The notes: generated by a model not told the origin, from the sequence alone. A stretch of 64,000 nt of DNA from Candidatus [Bacteroides] periocalifornicus (GCA_001421095.1 LIIK01000006.1:1-64000); one strand, 5' to 3'; positions 1-8,719 are shown, counted from the stretch's first letter. Made by a program: numbers and translations.

Positions 1-104
1 CCATCGCCGTACCATCGTCGCTTCATGTTCGGATTTCGCCTTAAGGCGAAATCCGAACATGAAGCGACGATGGTACGGCGATGGTACGGCGTTGGTACGG
101 CGCA
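1..104. repeat. Family A palindrome, copy A1 (cut by window edge)
   Basis: Bases 1-42 and 43-84 are exact reverse complements, giving a perfect 84-bp palindrome centred on TTAA (41-44). Outside the core, the arms are built from a tandem 11-nt unit, CCATCGCCGTA on the left and GATGGTACGGC on the right; the right arm continues with further units to about 104. The left arm runs off the window. Related copies lie at 36522-36631 and 63458-63562. It lies beyond the 3' end of sppA, outside any gene. No coding capacity is supported. Confidence 0.9.
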
Positions 105-246
105 GGTGTTAAGGATTTCTAGCCGGCATTGGGGGATTGCGGAATTGTAGCCACGAGCTGCTTCCGGGTGATTCGCTTGCAGTGCGGGCGGTTTGCGTTG
201 CGGGGTTGGGGCTACTGCAAATACACGGCGCGAGCAACCACGGGGC

Positions 247-300
247 GTTAGTAGCGACGTGGCGTGCTGCGTCGCTACTAACATATCCCGCGTCGCGATA
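247..300 (+). repeat. Family B REP-like hairpin B1 plus half-arm
   Basis: The hairpin has perfect 13-bp outer arms, GTTAGTAGCGACG (247-259) and CGTCGCTACTAAC (270-282), around TGGCGTGCTG. An additional right half-arm, GCGTCGC, follows at 290-296 before GATAAAATAT. It belongs to the family with arms GCGACGTGGC and GCCGCGTCGC found ten or more times in this window. Confidence 0.85.
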
Positions 301-397
301 AAATATAGGAAGAGGGGGCTGCGCCCCTCTAGGCACATTCCCCCTCCTCTTGGTTTGCGGGCTTGCTGAAGCTATGATGCTCGGCTCTCAGCTCTTT

Positions 398-470
398 GTA
401 GCGACGTGGCGTGCCGCGTCGCGATAATATATCCCCCGCGTTGCGATAATATATCCCGCATTGCGAGAAG
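398..470 (+). repeat. Family B REP-like hairpin B2 with two tandem half-arms
   Basis: The full element at 398-422 (GTA, then arms GCGACGTGGC and GCCGCGTCGC) is followed by GATAATATATCCC and half-arm GCGTTGC (438-444), then the same spacer again and half-arm GCATTGC (458-464). It lies immediately downstream of the sppA stop codon, so the sppA transcript end would carry it. Confidence 0.85.
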
Positions 471-478
471 TTGCGGAG

Positions 479-2263
479 CTATTTTATCGGGCCTACGTAG
501 GGCATGCGGGCCATTATCCCCTGCTGCCCTAGTATCTTGCGTACCTCGCGGTCTAGGCGCACGAGCTGTTGCTCTACCGATGAGGTCTTGACTCCCAGCA
601 CGCGAACGGTGGCCTGCACGAACATATCGAGGAATTTCGCCAGCCCCTCGTCCTGGATCTTTGGGTAGCTTTTGAGCCTGTAGTTATCTAGGCCTACTCG
701 CTCGGCGGCAATCTCTATGGCGCGGTCTAGCCCGCCGAATTCATCGACGAGGGCGATGTTTTTGGCATCGATACCAGACCATACCCGGCCTTGCCCTATG
801 GAGTCTACCTCGGCGGTGCTCTTGTTCCTGCCGGTGGCTACGTGGTCTATGAACACGCTGTAGGTGTGCTCTATGGCAGCCGTTATGGTGGCGCGTTCCT
901 GCTCGTCGAGCGGGCGGAAGTTAGACCCCATGTCAGAGTGCGCATTGGTACGTACCACCTGGGGGGTAAGCCCTAGCATGTCCTTGGCGAGCTTGCCGTA
1001 GGTGAAGAAGAGCCCGAAGACCCCTATGGAACCCGTGAGGGTAAGCGGGTTGGCCACTATGTAGCTGGCTGGTGCAGAGATGAAGTAGCCACCCGAGGCA
1101 GCGTAGTCACCCATAGAGACTATGAGGGGCTTGGTCTGGCGTAGTCGCTCCAGCTCTCGCCACATGATCTCGGAGGCAAGGGCGCTGCCGCCGGGTGAAT
1201 TCACGCGGAGCACCACGGCTTTGATGGTGCTGTCTTTCCGGAGCTTGCTGATGATCTCGGCGTACCCATTCCCCCCGATCTCTTTGCTGGTTTCATCGCC
1301 GTCCACTATCGTTCCCTCCGCGTAGAGGATCGCGATGGCGTCGGCATCCGGGTTGAGCGGGGCGTCACGGCGGGCTATTTTGGCGTATTCGCGCAGCTCT
1401 ATCAGTCGTGGGGCTTTGTTCTGCGGGCTCCCGGCAGCATTCACCAGGAGGGAGTCCATCTGGTCGCGGTACAGGGTGGCATCTACGAGGTTGGCCTCTT
1501 GCGCTTCCTTGGCCAGCAGCAGTATTTTCTGGTTGGCTATTTGCCCTAGGGCATCTGGGGTAAGCGCGCGGCTTTCGGCCACTTTCCTGGTGATGTAGTT
1601 CCAGATAGAGCCGAGGTATTGCAGGGTTTGCTCGCGGTTGGCTGGGCTCATCTGGTCGTCGAGGAAAGGCTCAACGGCCGACTTGTACTTGCCATGACGT
1701 ACCACTTGCGGTTCGATCCCGAATTTCTCAAAGGCCCGTTTCATGTAGAGCGCCCCGGAGGCCAACCCTCGCCATTCGACCTCCCCGAGCGGATTGAGGA
1801 AGATGCTGTCGGCCACCGAGGCCACAAAGTAGGGGAGCTGCCCGTAGCTGTCTTCGTAGGCGTAGACGAACTTCCCCGATTCCTTAAATGCTAGGATGGC
1901 CTCTCGGATCTCGTCGGCATTGGCTAGCCCCATGCCGAGCGTGTTCCCCTGTAGCAGAATGCCCTCAATGCTCGGGTCGTCTGCTGCGTGGCGTATCGCC
2001 TCTGTGGCTGCGCGGAGGGTGAGGGGTTTTTTGATCGCGAAATCGCCGCTGGTGAAATCAACCCAGTCTGAGGGGTCGGCGGGTATGCGGTCTGATATAT
2101 GCTCGGAGAGGTCGATCCGGAGTATTGAGTGCTCTTGCAGGCTTTGCTCTTGGGTTTCTACCAGCGCTGCGCCAATGAGCGAGACGAAGCACATGAAGAT
2201 GAAGAGGTTGAAGAGCAGCAATCCCACCAGCACGGCAAGCAGGGTGCTAAAGAAACGTTTCAT
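479..2263 (-). CDS. sppA: Signal peptide peptidase SppA, 67 kDa type
   Basis: Inner-membrane serine protease that degrades cleaved signal peptides. The 594-aa product has one N-terminal membrane segment (about residues 7-34) and two tandem ClpP/crotonase-like S49 domains, the length of the long (E. coli-type) SppA. The catalytic Ser/Lys dyad can be placed: the lysine in GKYKSAVEPF (K194) in the N-terminal domain and the serine in GDYAASGGYF (S390) in the C-terminal domain; NSPGGS, which shapes the active site, precedes the serine. A consensus Bacteroidota promoter lies upstream at 2321-2351. The gene is monocistronic; repeats follow its stop codon. Confidence 0.95.
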   Translation of the reverse strand: MKRFFSTLLAVLVGLLLFNLFIFMCFVSLIGAALVETQEQSLQEHSILRIDLSEHISDRIPADPSDWVDFTSGDFAIKKPLTLRAATEAIRHAADDPSIEGILLQGNTLGMGLANADEIREAILAFKESGKFVYAYEDSYGQLPYFVASVADSIFLNPLGEVEWRGLASGALYMKRAFEKFGIEPQVVRHGKYKSAVEPFLDDQMSPANREQTLQYLGSIWNYITRKVAESRALTPDALGQIANQKILLLAKEAQEANLVDATLYRDQMDSLLVNAAGSPQNKAPRLIELREYAKIARRDAPLNPDADAIAILYAEGTIVDGDETSKEIGGNGYAEIISKLRKDSTIKAVVLRVNSPGGSALASEIMWRELERLRQTKPLIVSMGDYAASGGYFISAPASYIVANPLTLTGSIGVFGLFFTYGKLAKDMLGLTPQVVRTNAHSDMGSNFRPLDEQERATITAAIEHTYSVFIDHVATGRNKSTAEVDSIGQGRVWSGIDAKNIALVDEFGGLDRAIEIAAERVGLDNYRLKSYPKIQDEGLAKFLDMFVQATVRVLGVKTSSVEQQLVRLDREVRKILGQQGIMARMPYVGPIK

Positions 2264-2320
2264 AGGCCAGATGGTTGTTTTTATTTTAACAGATACCTCA
2301 AATTTTGGCTAGAGGCGATG

Positions 2321-2351
2321 CAAAGTTAGGGAGAACTGGTTGAATGGCAAA
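2321..2351 (-). promoter_or_regulatory. Bacteroidota-type promoter of sppA
   Basis: On the minus strand, TTTG (2348-2351), 19 nt and TAACTTTG (2321-2328) match the Bacteroidota sigma-ABfr consensus TTTG-N19-TAnnTTTG. It lies about 58 nt upstream of the sppA ATG. Confidence 0.75.
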
Positions 2352-2424
2352 ATATTGGGGGTTCAATGTGATGGCATGGCTCGTAGAATGATTCCCCCTG
2401 TCCACTGCGTAGGGGAGGCGTTAG

Positions 2425-2450
2425 TAAGCGACGTGGCGTGCCGCGTCGTT
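2425..2450 (+). repeat. Family B hairpin B3
   Basis: TAAGCGACGTGG followed by CGTGCCGCGTCGTTA is a REP-like element in a gap. Its outer TAA/TTA flanks extend the stem, although the surrounding sequence differs from B1. Confidence 0.8.
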
Positions 2451-2530
2451 ATCCCCCTCCGTTCCCGTTGATGCCCGCATGGGCGTAAATGATGGTTAGC
2501 GGCATGGCTCGCAACCCCCTCCCCGCAAAC

Positions 2531-2584
2531 GCCCGACTGTAGGGGCGGGGTCTTCGCAACGCGAAGATTTCCCCGCCCATCGCC
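2531..2584. repeat. Family D hairpin D1
   Basis: GGGCGGGG (2543-2550) pairs with CCCCGCCC (2571-2578), and TCTTCGC (2551-2557) pairs with GCGAAGA (2561-2567) around a 3-nt loop, with a TTT bulge. The preceding CCCGACTGTAGG and following ATCGCC recur in D2 at 36789-36845. Confidence 0.75.
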
Positions 2585-2671
2585 ATCCCCACCAGGCGCA
2601 TACCATGCCACCCATGCAGACGTGCGGTTTTTACAACGACGCGGCACGCCTAAGAGGGCACGCTGCATTGT

Positions 2672-2715
2672 TAGGGAGGGCACTCGCTACGCTCGGCACC
2701 TCCCCTACCAAGAAC
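2672..2715 (+). repeat. Family C hairpin C1
   Basis: TAGGGAGG, then GCACTCGCTACGCTCGGC, then ACCTCCCCTACCAAGAAC. The outer arms pair (GGGAGG with CCTCCC) and the tail CTACCAAGAAC is shared with C2 and C3 near 14.7-14.9 kb. Confidence 0.7.
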
Positions 2716-2802
2716 CTTATTGATAACCGCCTTCCCTGTCGCCTCTCTGCGCATATCATGCACACCGCATGCCTCCCACCTATGGAGACTCTTACGATTT
2801 TT

Positions 2803-2848
2803 ACAGCGATGTGGCGTGCCGCGTCGCGATTAACCGCTGCGTCGCGAT
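2803..2848 (+). repeat. Family B hairpin B5 with tandem half-arm
   Basis: The full element (2803-2827; arms GCGATGTGGC and GCCGCGTCGC) is followed by GATTAACC, a half-arm TGCGTCGC and GATTAACC again, then a degenerate third half-arm GTGCCGCGATG. Confidence 0.8.
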
Positions 2849-2882
2849 TAACCGTGCCGCGATGAGAAATTTTCATCGCTGC

Positions 2883-2913
2883 GTTGAGATGTTGGGATTT
2901 TTTCCTACCTTTG
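2883..2913 (+). promoter_or_regulatory. Promoter upstream of the YigZ-family gene
   Basis: GTTG (2883-2886), 19 nt and TACCTTTG (2906-2913) fit the Bacteroidota consensus. Initiation near 2920 would give a leader of about 140 nt before the GTG at 3058. Confidence 0.65.
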
Positions 2914-3057
2914 TGGTGTGGAGCGCAGTGGGCGTAAATGATGAAGAGGCTATGATTGCCCTAAAGTTCAACGTGGTACAGCTTTTGGCTTTAGGCTGAA
3001 GATGCGGGTGGTTGTCGATCTACGGGTCGGCAGCGCCCCGTTTTTTTATATGCGGGC

Positions 3058-3666
3058 GTGGAGAATTACCTGACGTTGGCCGGGAGCGCAGAGGGGGGGT
3101 ACACCGATAGGGGAAGCCGATTCCTCGCCTACCTCTATCCCGTGTGGGACGAGGCGGAGGCGCTGGTGCAGGTGGAGGCGCGGCGGCGGGAGCATCATGC
3201 CGCGCGCCATGTGTGCTGGGGAGTAGTGCTACAGGCCGACGGGAGCTTTACGCGGGGGAGCGATGATGGCGAGCCCAGCGGCACGGCAGCCCGCCCGATA
3301 GTGGGGGCGTTGCGCAGCGCGGGGCTTACCCGGGTGGTGGGGATTGTGGTGCGCTATTTCGGGGGGATTAAGCTGGGGGTGCCTGGGCTGATAGCCGCGT
3401 ACAGAGGGGCTGTGCAGGATGCGCTCGCGCGGGCTGAGCTGGCGCGAAGGGAGGTGGAAAACCTGCTGGAAATCCAATTCGCGTATGCTGCGCAGCCTCG
3501 GGTGATGCAGGCCGTAAAGGCTGCGGGGGCTAGGGTGCTGCGCGAGGAGTGGGGCGAGGCGGGGAGGCTAGAGGTGGCGTGCGGCGTGGGGGCGGTGTCC
3601 CTGCTTAGCAACACCCTCTGCGGATTGGGTGTTCAGGTGTTGGACTTAGGCGAATGGAAGGGGTAA
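3058..3666 (+). CDS. YigZ/IMPACT (UPF0029) family protein
   Basis: 202-aa member of the YigZ/IMPACT family; the bacterial proteins are structurally related to ribosomal S5 domain 2-like and EF-G-like folds, and their role is not firmly known. The family core is clear: RGSRFLAYLYPV near the N-terminus, SDDGEPSGTAARPI, and VVRYFGGIKLGVPGLIAAY. The C-terminal part (about 135-200) matches the smaller second domain. The only suitable start in frame is GTG at 3058; an ATG at 3050 is out of frame. The coding sequence is very GC-rich. It stands alone, followed by a family B element. Confidence 0.9.
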   Translation: MENYLTLAGSAEGGYTDRGSRFLAYLYPVWDEAEALVQVEARRREHHAARHVCWGVVLQADGSFTRGSDDGEPSGTAARPIVGALRSAGLTRVVGIVVRYFGGIKLGVPGLIAAYRGAVQDALARAELARREVENLLEIQFAYAAQPRVMQAVKAAGARVLREEWGEAGRLEVACGVGAVSLLSNTLCGLGVQVLDLGEWKG

Positions 3667-3803
3667 CAAAACGGGAGAATAATCCCCTGGGATCTAAAGA
3701 TATGGGAAACCTTTAAACGGATAACATTTTCACCAGCCGAATAGATGTGATCACGAATCTCGGAGGGGGGGGGGAGAGGGGGCAGCAACGTTCTTTGGTT
3801 TTT

Positions 3804-3828
3804 GTAGCGACGTGGCGTGCCGCGTCGC
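3804..3828 (+). repeat. Family B hairpin B6
   Basis: GTA followed by GCGACGTGGC-GT-GCCGCGTCGC, preceded by TTTGGTTTTT, an upstream flank shared with B7 and B8 (GGTTTTC when read in the same orientation). It lies about 45 nt upstream of the GNAT gene start. Confidence 0.9.
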
Positions 3829-3872
3829 AGATATACGGCACCGTCGCTAAGTAAACGTAAACCCTGAAGCGC

Positions 3873-4358
3873 ATGCGGGTGGAGATAGTAGAGGGGTACG
3901 AGGCCCAGGAGGCAATGGCCATGCTGCTCGCCGAGTACTTCGAGTTCCTGCTGGCGGGGGGTGGGCAAGAGGTGCGGGATTGCCTCGCGTTGCAAGACTA
4001 CGCCAGCGAAGTGGGAAGGCTGCGCACGCTCTATGGCCCTCCAGACGGGCGGCTCTACCTCCTGCGCTGCGATGGCGAGGCTGCGGGCTGCATCGCGTTG
4101 AAAAAGATTGAGGATGGGATCGGTGAACTGAAACGGCTATATATCAGACCAATGTTCCAGGGGAAGGGATTTGCTAATCTGCTGATGGATCGGTTGCTAG
4201 AGGAGGCCCGGGCCATAGGGTATCGCTACCTGCGGCTCGATACGCTCCGCAACCTACAGTCTGCCCGGGCGCTCTACGCTCGCTATGGTTTCCGCCCCAT
4301 TCCGCGGTATAACGATAATCCAGCGCCGCAGGCCATTTTCCTGCAGCTAGAGCTGTAG
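3873..4358 (+). CDS. GNAT family N-acetyltransferase
   Basis: 161-aa single-domain acetyltransferase. The acetyl-CoA binding motif A is [21 protein letters not shown] (Q/R-x-x-G-x-G/A pattern, with GKGFA at the pyrophosphate loop), preceded by the beta4 strand GELKRLYIR and followed by the C-terminal motif [10 protein letters not shown] typical of GNAT enzymes. Substrate unknown. It lies 83 bp upstream of pyrB, same strand, with no obvious terminator between them. Confidence 0.88.
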   Translation: MRVEIVEGYEAQEAMAMLLAEYFEFLLAGGGQEVRDCLALQDYASEVGRLRTLYGPPDGRLYLLRCDGEAAGCIALKKIEDGIGELKRLYIRPMFQGKGFANLLMDRLLEEARAIGYRYLRLDTLRNLQSARALYARYGFRPIPRYNDNPAPQAIFLQLEL

Positions 4359-4441
4359 GAGAGCCTGCACGCTACGAATTTTTAGGCCCGTCTCGCTGTG
4401 TAATATTCTTAGTGCTGAGCAACGTCTTAATACCAACTGCT

Positions 4442-5356
4442 ATGCTAAAGGGTAAAAGCTTGGTTTCCATCAATGATCTGAGCAAGGAGGAGATCGTTCA
4501 CCTGCTCGACATTGCGGAGGAATTCTCAGAGAATCCCCGTCAGCCCGTTTTGGCGGGTAACGTAGTGGCCACGCTCTTCTTTGAGCCGTCTACGCGCACG
4601 CGCCTGAGCTTTGAGAGCGCGGTGAACCAGCTGGGAGGGCGCGTGCTGGGGTTTGCCGAGGCCTCCACCTCTAGCGTATCAAAGGGCGAGAGCCTGAACG
4701 ATACGATACTCACGGTGGCGAACTACGTGGACCTCATAGTGATGCGGCATCCCATAGAGGGCGCGGCGCGCTTCGCGTCGGAGGTGTCGCCGGTGCCGAT
4801 TATCAACGCGGGCGATGGGGCAAACCAGCACCCCACCCAGACGATGCTCGACCTCTTCAGCATCCGCAAAACGCAGGGTACGCTCGACGATCTCACCATC
4901 TGCATGGTGGGCGATCTCAAGTATGGCCGCACGGTGCACTCGCTGCTCATGGCCATGAGCAATTTCCGTACCCGATTCGTCTTCATAGCTCCGCCAGAGC
5001 TGCAGCTCCCCATGGAGTACAAGCTCTACCTACAGGGGAAAGGGCTGCCGTATGAGGAATTCACCTCGCTGCCAGACCACATTGCGGGGGCCGATATCCT
5101 GTACATGACCCGGGTGCAGCGCGAGCGATTTTCCGATCCACTGGAGTATGAAAAGGTGAAAAATGTGTACGTGCTGCATGAGAGCATGCTGCGCGCTGCC
5201 AAGCCGACCATGCGTGTGCTCCACCCCCTGCCGCGGGTCAATGAGATAGCCACTGATGTGGATGCTAGCCCCATGGCGTACTACTTCCAGCAGGCGCGCA
5301 ATGGGGTCTACGCCCGTATGGCGATTATGGCCAGCATCTTGGGCAAACGGGGCTAG
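4442..5356 (+). CDS. pyrB: Aspartate carbamoyltransferase catalytic chain
   Basis: First committed step of pyrimidine synthesis: carbamoyl phosphate plus L-aspartate to N-carbamoyl-L-aspartate. Start taken as ATG at 4442 ([17 protein letters not shown]), which matches family N-termini; the frame is open to a GTG at 4412, but that would add ten unrelated residues. About 304 aa. Signature [13 protein letters not shown] binds carbamoyl phosphate; [16 protein letters not shown] and [10 protein letters not shown] are the other substrate-binding motifs. Followed 42 bp later by pyrI, giving the usual two-gene catalytic/regulatory arrangement. Confidence 0.97.
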   Translation: MLKGKSLVSINDLSKEEIVHLLDIAEEFSENPRQPVLAGNVVATLFFEPSTRTRLSFESAVNQLGGRVLGFAEASTSSVSKGESLNDTILTVANYVDLIVMRHPIEGAARFASEVSPVPIINAGDGANQHPTQTMLDLFSIRKTQGTLDDLTICMVGDLKYGRTVHSLLMAMSNFRTRFVFIAPPELQLPMEYKLYLQGKGLPYEEFTSLPDHIAGADILYMTRVQRERFSDPLEYEKVKNVYVLHESMLRAAKPTMRVLHPLPRVNEIATDVDASPMAYYFQQARNGVYARMAIMASILGKRG

Positions 5357-5398
5357 TGTGGACTGTGGGGTGGTAATAAATTCAGAGGAGATTTAGCT

Positions 5399-5863
5399 AT
5401 GGCAAGTGGTAAGGAATTGGTGGTAAGCGCAATAGAAAACGGCACGGTGATAGACCATATCCCCGCCGATGCGCTCTTCAAGGTGGTGAAGATCCTCGGG
5501 CTGGAGAATGAGGGGCGGCAGATGACCTTCGGGGTGAACCTCGAGAGCCGACGGATGGGGCGCAAGGGCATCATTAAGGTGGCCGAAAGGTTCTTTGAGC
5601 CCGCGGAGATCAATCGCATCGCCTTGGTAGCTCCGCACGCCAAACTCAATATTATCAGGAACTACGAGGTAACGGAGAAGCGTGAGGTCTCCCTGCCCGA
5701 CAGCATCGTGGGCATAGTGAAGTGCATGAATCCCAAGTGCATAACGAACCACCAGGCGGTAATGCCAAAGTTCGAGGTGGTGAGCCGTGACCCCGTGTCG
5801 CTCCGATGCCACTACTGCGAGAAAATCACCGACCAGGAGCACATGGAGTACCTGAATGACTAG
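5399..5863 (+). CDS. pyrI: Aspartate carbamoyltransferase regulatory chain
   Basis: 154-aa allosteric subunit that binds CTP/ATP and docks on PyrB through a zinc domain. The N-terminal nucleotide-binding domain carries the DHIPA motif and MGRKGIIKVA. The C-terminal zinc-binding cysteines are visible as CMNPKC (two cysteines) and CHYC (two cysteines). ATG at 5399 has AGAGGAG about 9 nt upstream. Co-transcribed with pyrB. Confidence 0.97.
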   Translation: MASGKELVVSAIENGTVIDHIPADALFKVVKILGLENEGRQMTFGVNLESRRMGRKGIIKVAERFFEPAEINRIALVAPHAKLNIIRNYEVTEKREVSLPDSIVGIVKCMNPKCITNHQAVMPKFEVVSRDPVSLRCHYCEKITDQEHMEYLND

Positions 5864-6119
5864 CGCGGGCAAGAGCCTGTAGGGAAGAGACCGTAAATTG
5901 ATTATCACGTAGGGGCGGGTCGTGAGTTTCCCGCCACCAGCGAATGCCCTCCCTCCCAAGCATGGTCTTCGGGGTTGGGTAGCAATGCGGTGTGCCGCGT
6001 GGTTTATCGGGTTATTGCAGAGGTCTTAGAGCAGGCACATCGCTATATATGGCCCGCAAATGGGACTTTTGCAAGGGGCTCATCTCGTTGTTTTGCTAAA
6101 AAAAGTTTTAGGGTGAATT

Positions 6120-7175
6120 ATGGCAGAAAGTAAGCCAGTCCGCACGCCGCTCTCAGAGCTCGGGGAGTTCGGCCTTATACGCCGCCTCACCGAGGGTATA
6201 GAGCTCAAGCAGCCCACGAGCCTGAAGGGGGTAGGCGATGATTGCGCGGTGCTCCGCCCTCCCAGCGGGCAAGAGGTGCTGGTGACTACCGATCTGCTGC
6301 TGGAGGGCATCCACTTCGACCTCAGCTACGTGCCGCTACGCCACCTGGGGTATAAGGCTGTGGCGGTGAACGTGAGCGATATCTACGCCATGAATGGCAC
6401 TCCAGCCCAGGTGACGGTGTCGATAGGCGTTTCGCAGCGTTTTAGCGTGGAGGATCTGGAGGAGCTCTACTACGGTATAAGGGCGGCCTGCCAGTTCTAC
6501 GATGTGGATCTGGTGGGGGGCGACACCTCGGCCTCGCTCACAGGGCTCTCCATCTCGGTAACCGCCATTGGGTACGCCCCAAAGGATGCTATCTGCTACC
6601 GCAGCGGGGCGCAGGTGAACGATCTGGTTTGCGTAACGGGTAACTATGGCGCGGCCTTCATGGGTCTCCAGGTGCTGGAGCGGGAGAAGAAGGTGCTGAA
6701 AGACCACCCAGAGGCCACCCTAGATCTGAAACAGTACACCTACGTGCTGCAGCGCCACCTGCAGCCACAGGCTCGGCGCGATGCGGTGGAGATGCTCAGG
6801 GAGGCCGGGCTGAAACCCAACGCCATGATGGATGTGAGCGATGGCCTCTCCAGCGAGATCCTCCATATTTGCCACGCGTCGGGTGTGGGCGCGCGTATCT
6901 ACCCCGAGCGAATACCTATCGACCAGCAGACCCTAAGCGTGTGCGAGGAGATGGGGATGGACCCCCTGACGGCGGCGCTCAATGGGGGGGAGGACTACGA
7001 GCTGCTCTTCACTGTGCCGCTGGCTGCGCAGAAGAAGGTGGATGACATGGGGATCAACACCATCGGCTACATTGCCAAGCCAGAGGCCGGGGTGGTGGCC
7101 GTAACGAGCGACGGGAGCGAAGTCCCAATTCGAGCCCAAGGCTGGAATGCTTTCGGTGGAAAGGATGCAAAATAA
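6120..7175 (+). CDS. thiL: Thiamine-monophosphate kinase
   Basis: ATP-dependent phosphorylation of thiamine monophosphate to thiamine pyrophosphate. 351 aa with the AIRS-like N-terminal fold: GVGDDCAVL (Mg-ATP aspartates), VTTDLLLEGIHFD, VNVSDIYAMNGTP, LVGGDTSAS, then the C-terminal domain with MMDVSDGLSSEI and NGGEDYELLF. All conserved acidic metal ligands are present. The 256-bp gap to pyrI includes a partial family D-like sequence (about 5910-5950). No riboswitch of the TPP type was recognised upstream. Confidence 0.96.
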   Translation: MAESKPVRTPLSELGEFGLIRRLTEGIELKQPTSLKGVGDDCAVLRPPSGQEVLVTTDLLLEGIHFDLSYVPLRHLGYKAVAVNVSDIYAMNGTPAQVTVSIGVSQRFSVEDLEELYYGIRAACQFYDVDLVGGDTSASLTGLSISVTAIGYAPKDAICYRSGAQVNDLVCVTGNYGAAFMGLQVLEREKKVLKDHPEATLDLKQYTYVLQRHLQPQARRDAVEMLREAGLKPNAMMDVSDGLSSEILHICHASGVGARIYPERIPIDQQTLSVCEEMGMDPLTAALNGGEDYELLFTVPLAAQKKVDDMGINTIGYIAKPEAGVVAVTSDGSEVPIRAQGWNAFGGKDAK

Positions 7176-7349
7176 TCTTTTTCCCCCTTCAAGATATGAA
7201 AAGGGGAATTTTTCCGTTAGTTCTTTGGCAACAGCTGTTGCAGGGATGCGGCATCCTTTCCCCTAGACGAGGGTTCTGTTGGGCAATATGGGTAGGCAGG
7301 GGAACGGAAGAGGGATGTTGGGAGGCATTGTGTTGGTGTGCGTTTTTTC

Positions 7350-7380
7350 TGTTTTTTTTCGGAATTCTGTATTACTTTCG
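7350..7380 (+). promoter_or_regulatory. Candidate promoter of exbB-exbD
   Basis: TGTT (7350-7353), 19 nt and TACTTTCG (7373-7380) resemble the Bacteroidota consensus, just upstream of the preferred exbB start. This supports ATG 7416 over the longer in-frame ATG at 7338. Confidence 0.55.
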
Positions 7381-7415
7381 CGGCTGTTACAAGAGCCAGA
7401 AAATCTAGAAAATCT

Positions 7416-8099
7416 ATGCTTGGACTAATGTTGCAGGTCCCTATGGAGGGGGCTGGGGAGCCGGTAGCCGATTCGTTGCAGCTGTCGTTCTGGGAACTGG
7501 CGCTTAAGGGCGGGTGGATTATGATCCCGCTAGCGCTTCTCTGGGTGATAGGGGTTTACATCTTCTTTGAACGCTACTGGTCTATCAAGAAGGCCTCGCG
7601 GGTAGATACGAATTTCATGAATCGGATCCGGGAGTGTATACTGGAGGATCGGATAGCGGCGGCGCGCGATCTTTGCCACTCGCACCCAACGCCCGTGTCC
7701 AATATGATAGCCAAGGGGATTGAGCGCATCGGGCGGCCTATGCAGGACCTGAACACCGCGGTGGAGAATGTGGGGAACCTGGAGGTGGCCAAACTGGAGA
7801 AGGGGCTGCCCATGCTCGGCACCATAGCTGGCGGGGCCCCCATGATCGGTTTCCTCGGCACGGTGATAGGGATGATACAGGCTTTCTACGATATGTCGAT
7901 GGCCGGGAATAACATCGATGTCGGGCTCCTGAGCAACGGGATCTACACCGCCATGGTGACCACGGTGGGCGGCCTTACCGTGGGTATTATGGCCTACTTC
8001 GGCTATAACTACCTGGTGGCCAGGATCAACAGGGTGGTGTTCCAGATGGAGGCGAATACCATGGAGTTCATGGATCTGCTCAACGAACCTGTAGCGTAA
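7416..8099 (+). CDS. exbB: MotA/TolQ/ExbB proton channel family protein
   Basis: Proton-channel subunit of the ExbB-ExbD-TonB complex that energises TonB-dependent outer-membrane receptors, including SusC proteins. Three membrane segments: IMIPLALLWVIGVYIFF near the N-terminus, and two in the C-terminal half, MLGTIAGGAPMIGFLGTVIG and GIYTAMVTTVGGLTVGIMAY, which carry the conserved Gly/Thr-rich channel motifs. Start chosen at 7416 (about 227 aa) because a promoter-like box lies between it and the upstream in-frame ATG. Followed 14 bp later by exbD. Confidence 0.92.
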   Translation: MLGLMLQVPMEGAGEPVADSLQLSFWELALKGGWIMIPLALLWVIGVYIFFERYWSIKKASRVDTNFMNRIRECILEDRIAAARDLCHSHPTPVSNMIAKGIERIGRPMQDLNTAVENVGNLEVAKLEKGLPMLGTIAGGAPMIGFLGTVIGMIQAFYDMSMAGNNIDVGLLSNGIYTAMVTTVGGLTVGIMAYFGYNYLVARINRVVFQMEANTMEFMDLLNEPVA

Positions 8100-8113
8100 C
8101 CTAGCAACGAACG

Positions 8114-8512
8114 ATGAAGCTGAAGCGTAATACTGGTGTGGATACGGCATTCCAAATGTCGTCGATGACCGATATTGTCTTTCTGCTGCTGGTGTTCTTC
8201 ATGGTGACCTCCACACTCGTGAGCCCGAATGCCCTCAAGCTGCTACTCCCCCGGAGCAACAGCCAGACTGCGGCAAAGCCCATAACCACCGTGAGCATCA
8301 CCGCCGACAGGCAGTTCTACGTGGAGCAGACCCCCGTGCCCATTACGGCAATGGCGGGCTATCTGCAGCAGAAGCTAGAGGGGGTGGAGGATCCTACCAT
8401 CTCGCTGCACGTGGATCGCACCGTGCCGATGGAAGAGGTGGTGAAGGTGATGAACATAGCAAAGGATAGCCACTACAAGCTGATCTTGGCCACGGCCCCG
8501 CTGGAGAAGTGA
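8114..8512 (+). CDS. exbD: ExbD/TolR family protein
   Basis: 132-aa biopolymer-transport subunit. One N-terminal membrane helix, MTDIVFLLLVFFMVTS, contains the essential membrane aspartate; a short periplasmic domain follows (residues 45-132). Single exbD copy, whereas many Bacteroidota clusters carry two in tandem. The TonB-like gene follows after 207 bp containing a small inverted repeat (CCCGCAGG 8587-8594 / CCTGCGGG 8618-8625). Confidence 0.93.
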   Translation: MKLKRNTGVDTAFQMSSMTDIVFLLLVFFMVTSTLVSPNALKLLLPRSNSQTAAKPITTVSITADRQFYVEQTPVPITAMAGYLQQKLEGVEDPTISLHVDRTVPMEEVVKVMNIAKDSHYKLILATAPLEK

Positions 8513-8719
8513 GCGCACTTAACGTGTATCCAGAAGGGTAGTGTGTGTGTTTTGCTATTGATTACGGGCTTGCGCTCTTAGGATAGCCCGCAGGGTGACA
8601 AGCTTGCCCTCCAGCTGCCTGCGGGAATACGGGGTGGTGGGGGGAGGGATGTTAGGTTTCAGGCGGTATAAGGTCGGGTTTTAGGAGGGAGTGGCATTAA
8701 CCCCTCGGGAGGTGGAACT

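Larger units (their letters stand above)
2264..3057. other. Repeat-filled intergenic region between sppA and the YigZ gene
   Basis: About 790 bp without a credible gene. It holds the sppA promoter, family B elements (2425-2450, partial at 2634-2650, 2803-2848), family D hairpin (2531-2584), family C hairpin (2672-2715) and the promoter at 2883-2913 facing the YigZ gene. The short ORFs here run through repeats and show no protein signature. Confidence 0.8.

Noticed and set aside
3633..3995. Minus-strand ORFs over the family B element near 3.8 kb (…DAARHVAT…)
   Set aside because: They cross the REP-like repeat and oppose the GNAT gene; the same peptide recurs at every B copy as a by-product of the palindrome.
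7196..7408. 70-codon ORF upstream of exbB
   Set aside because: It runs across the exbB promoter region, has low-complexity Phe/Cys residues and no family match.
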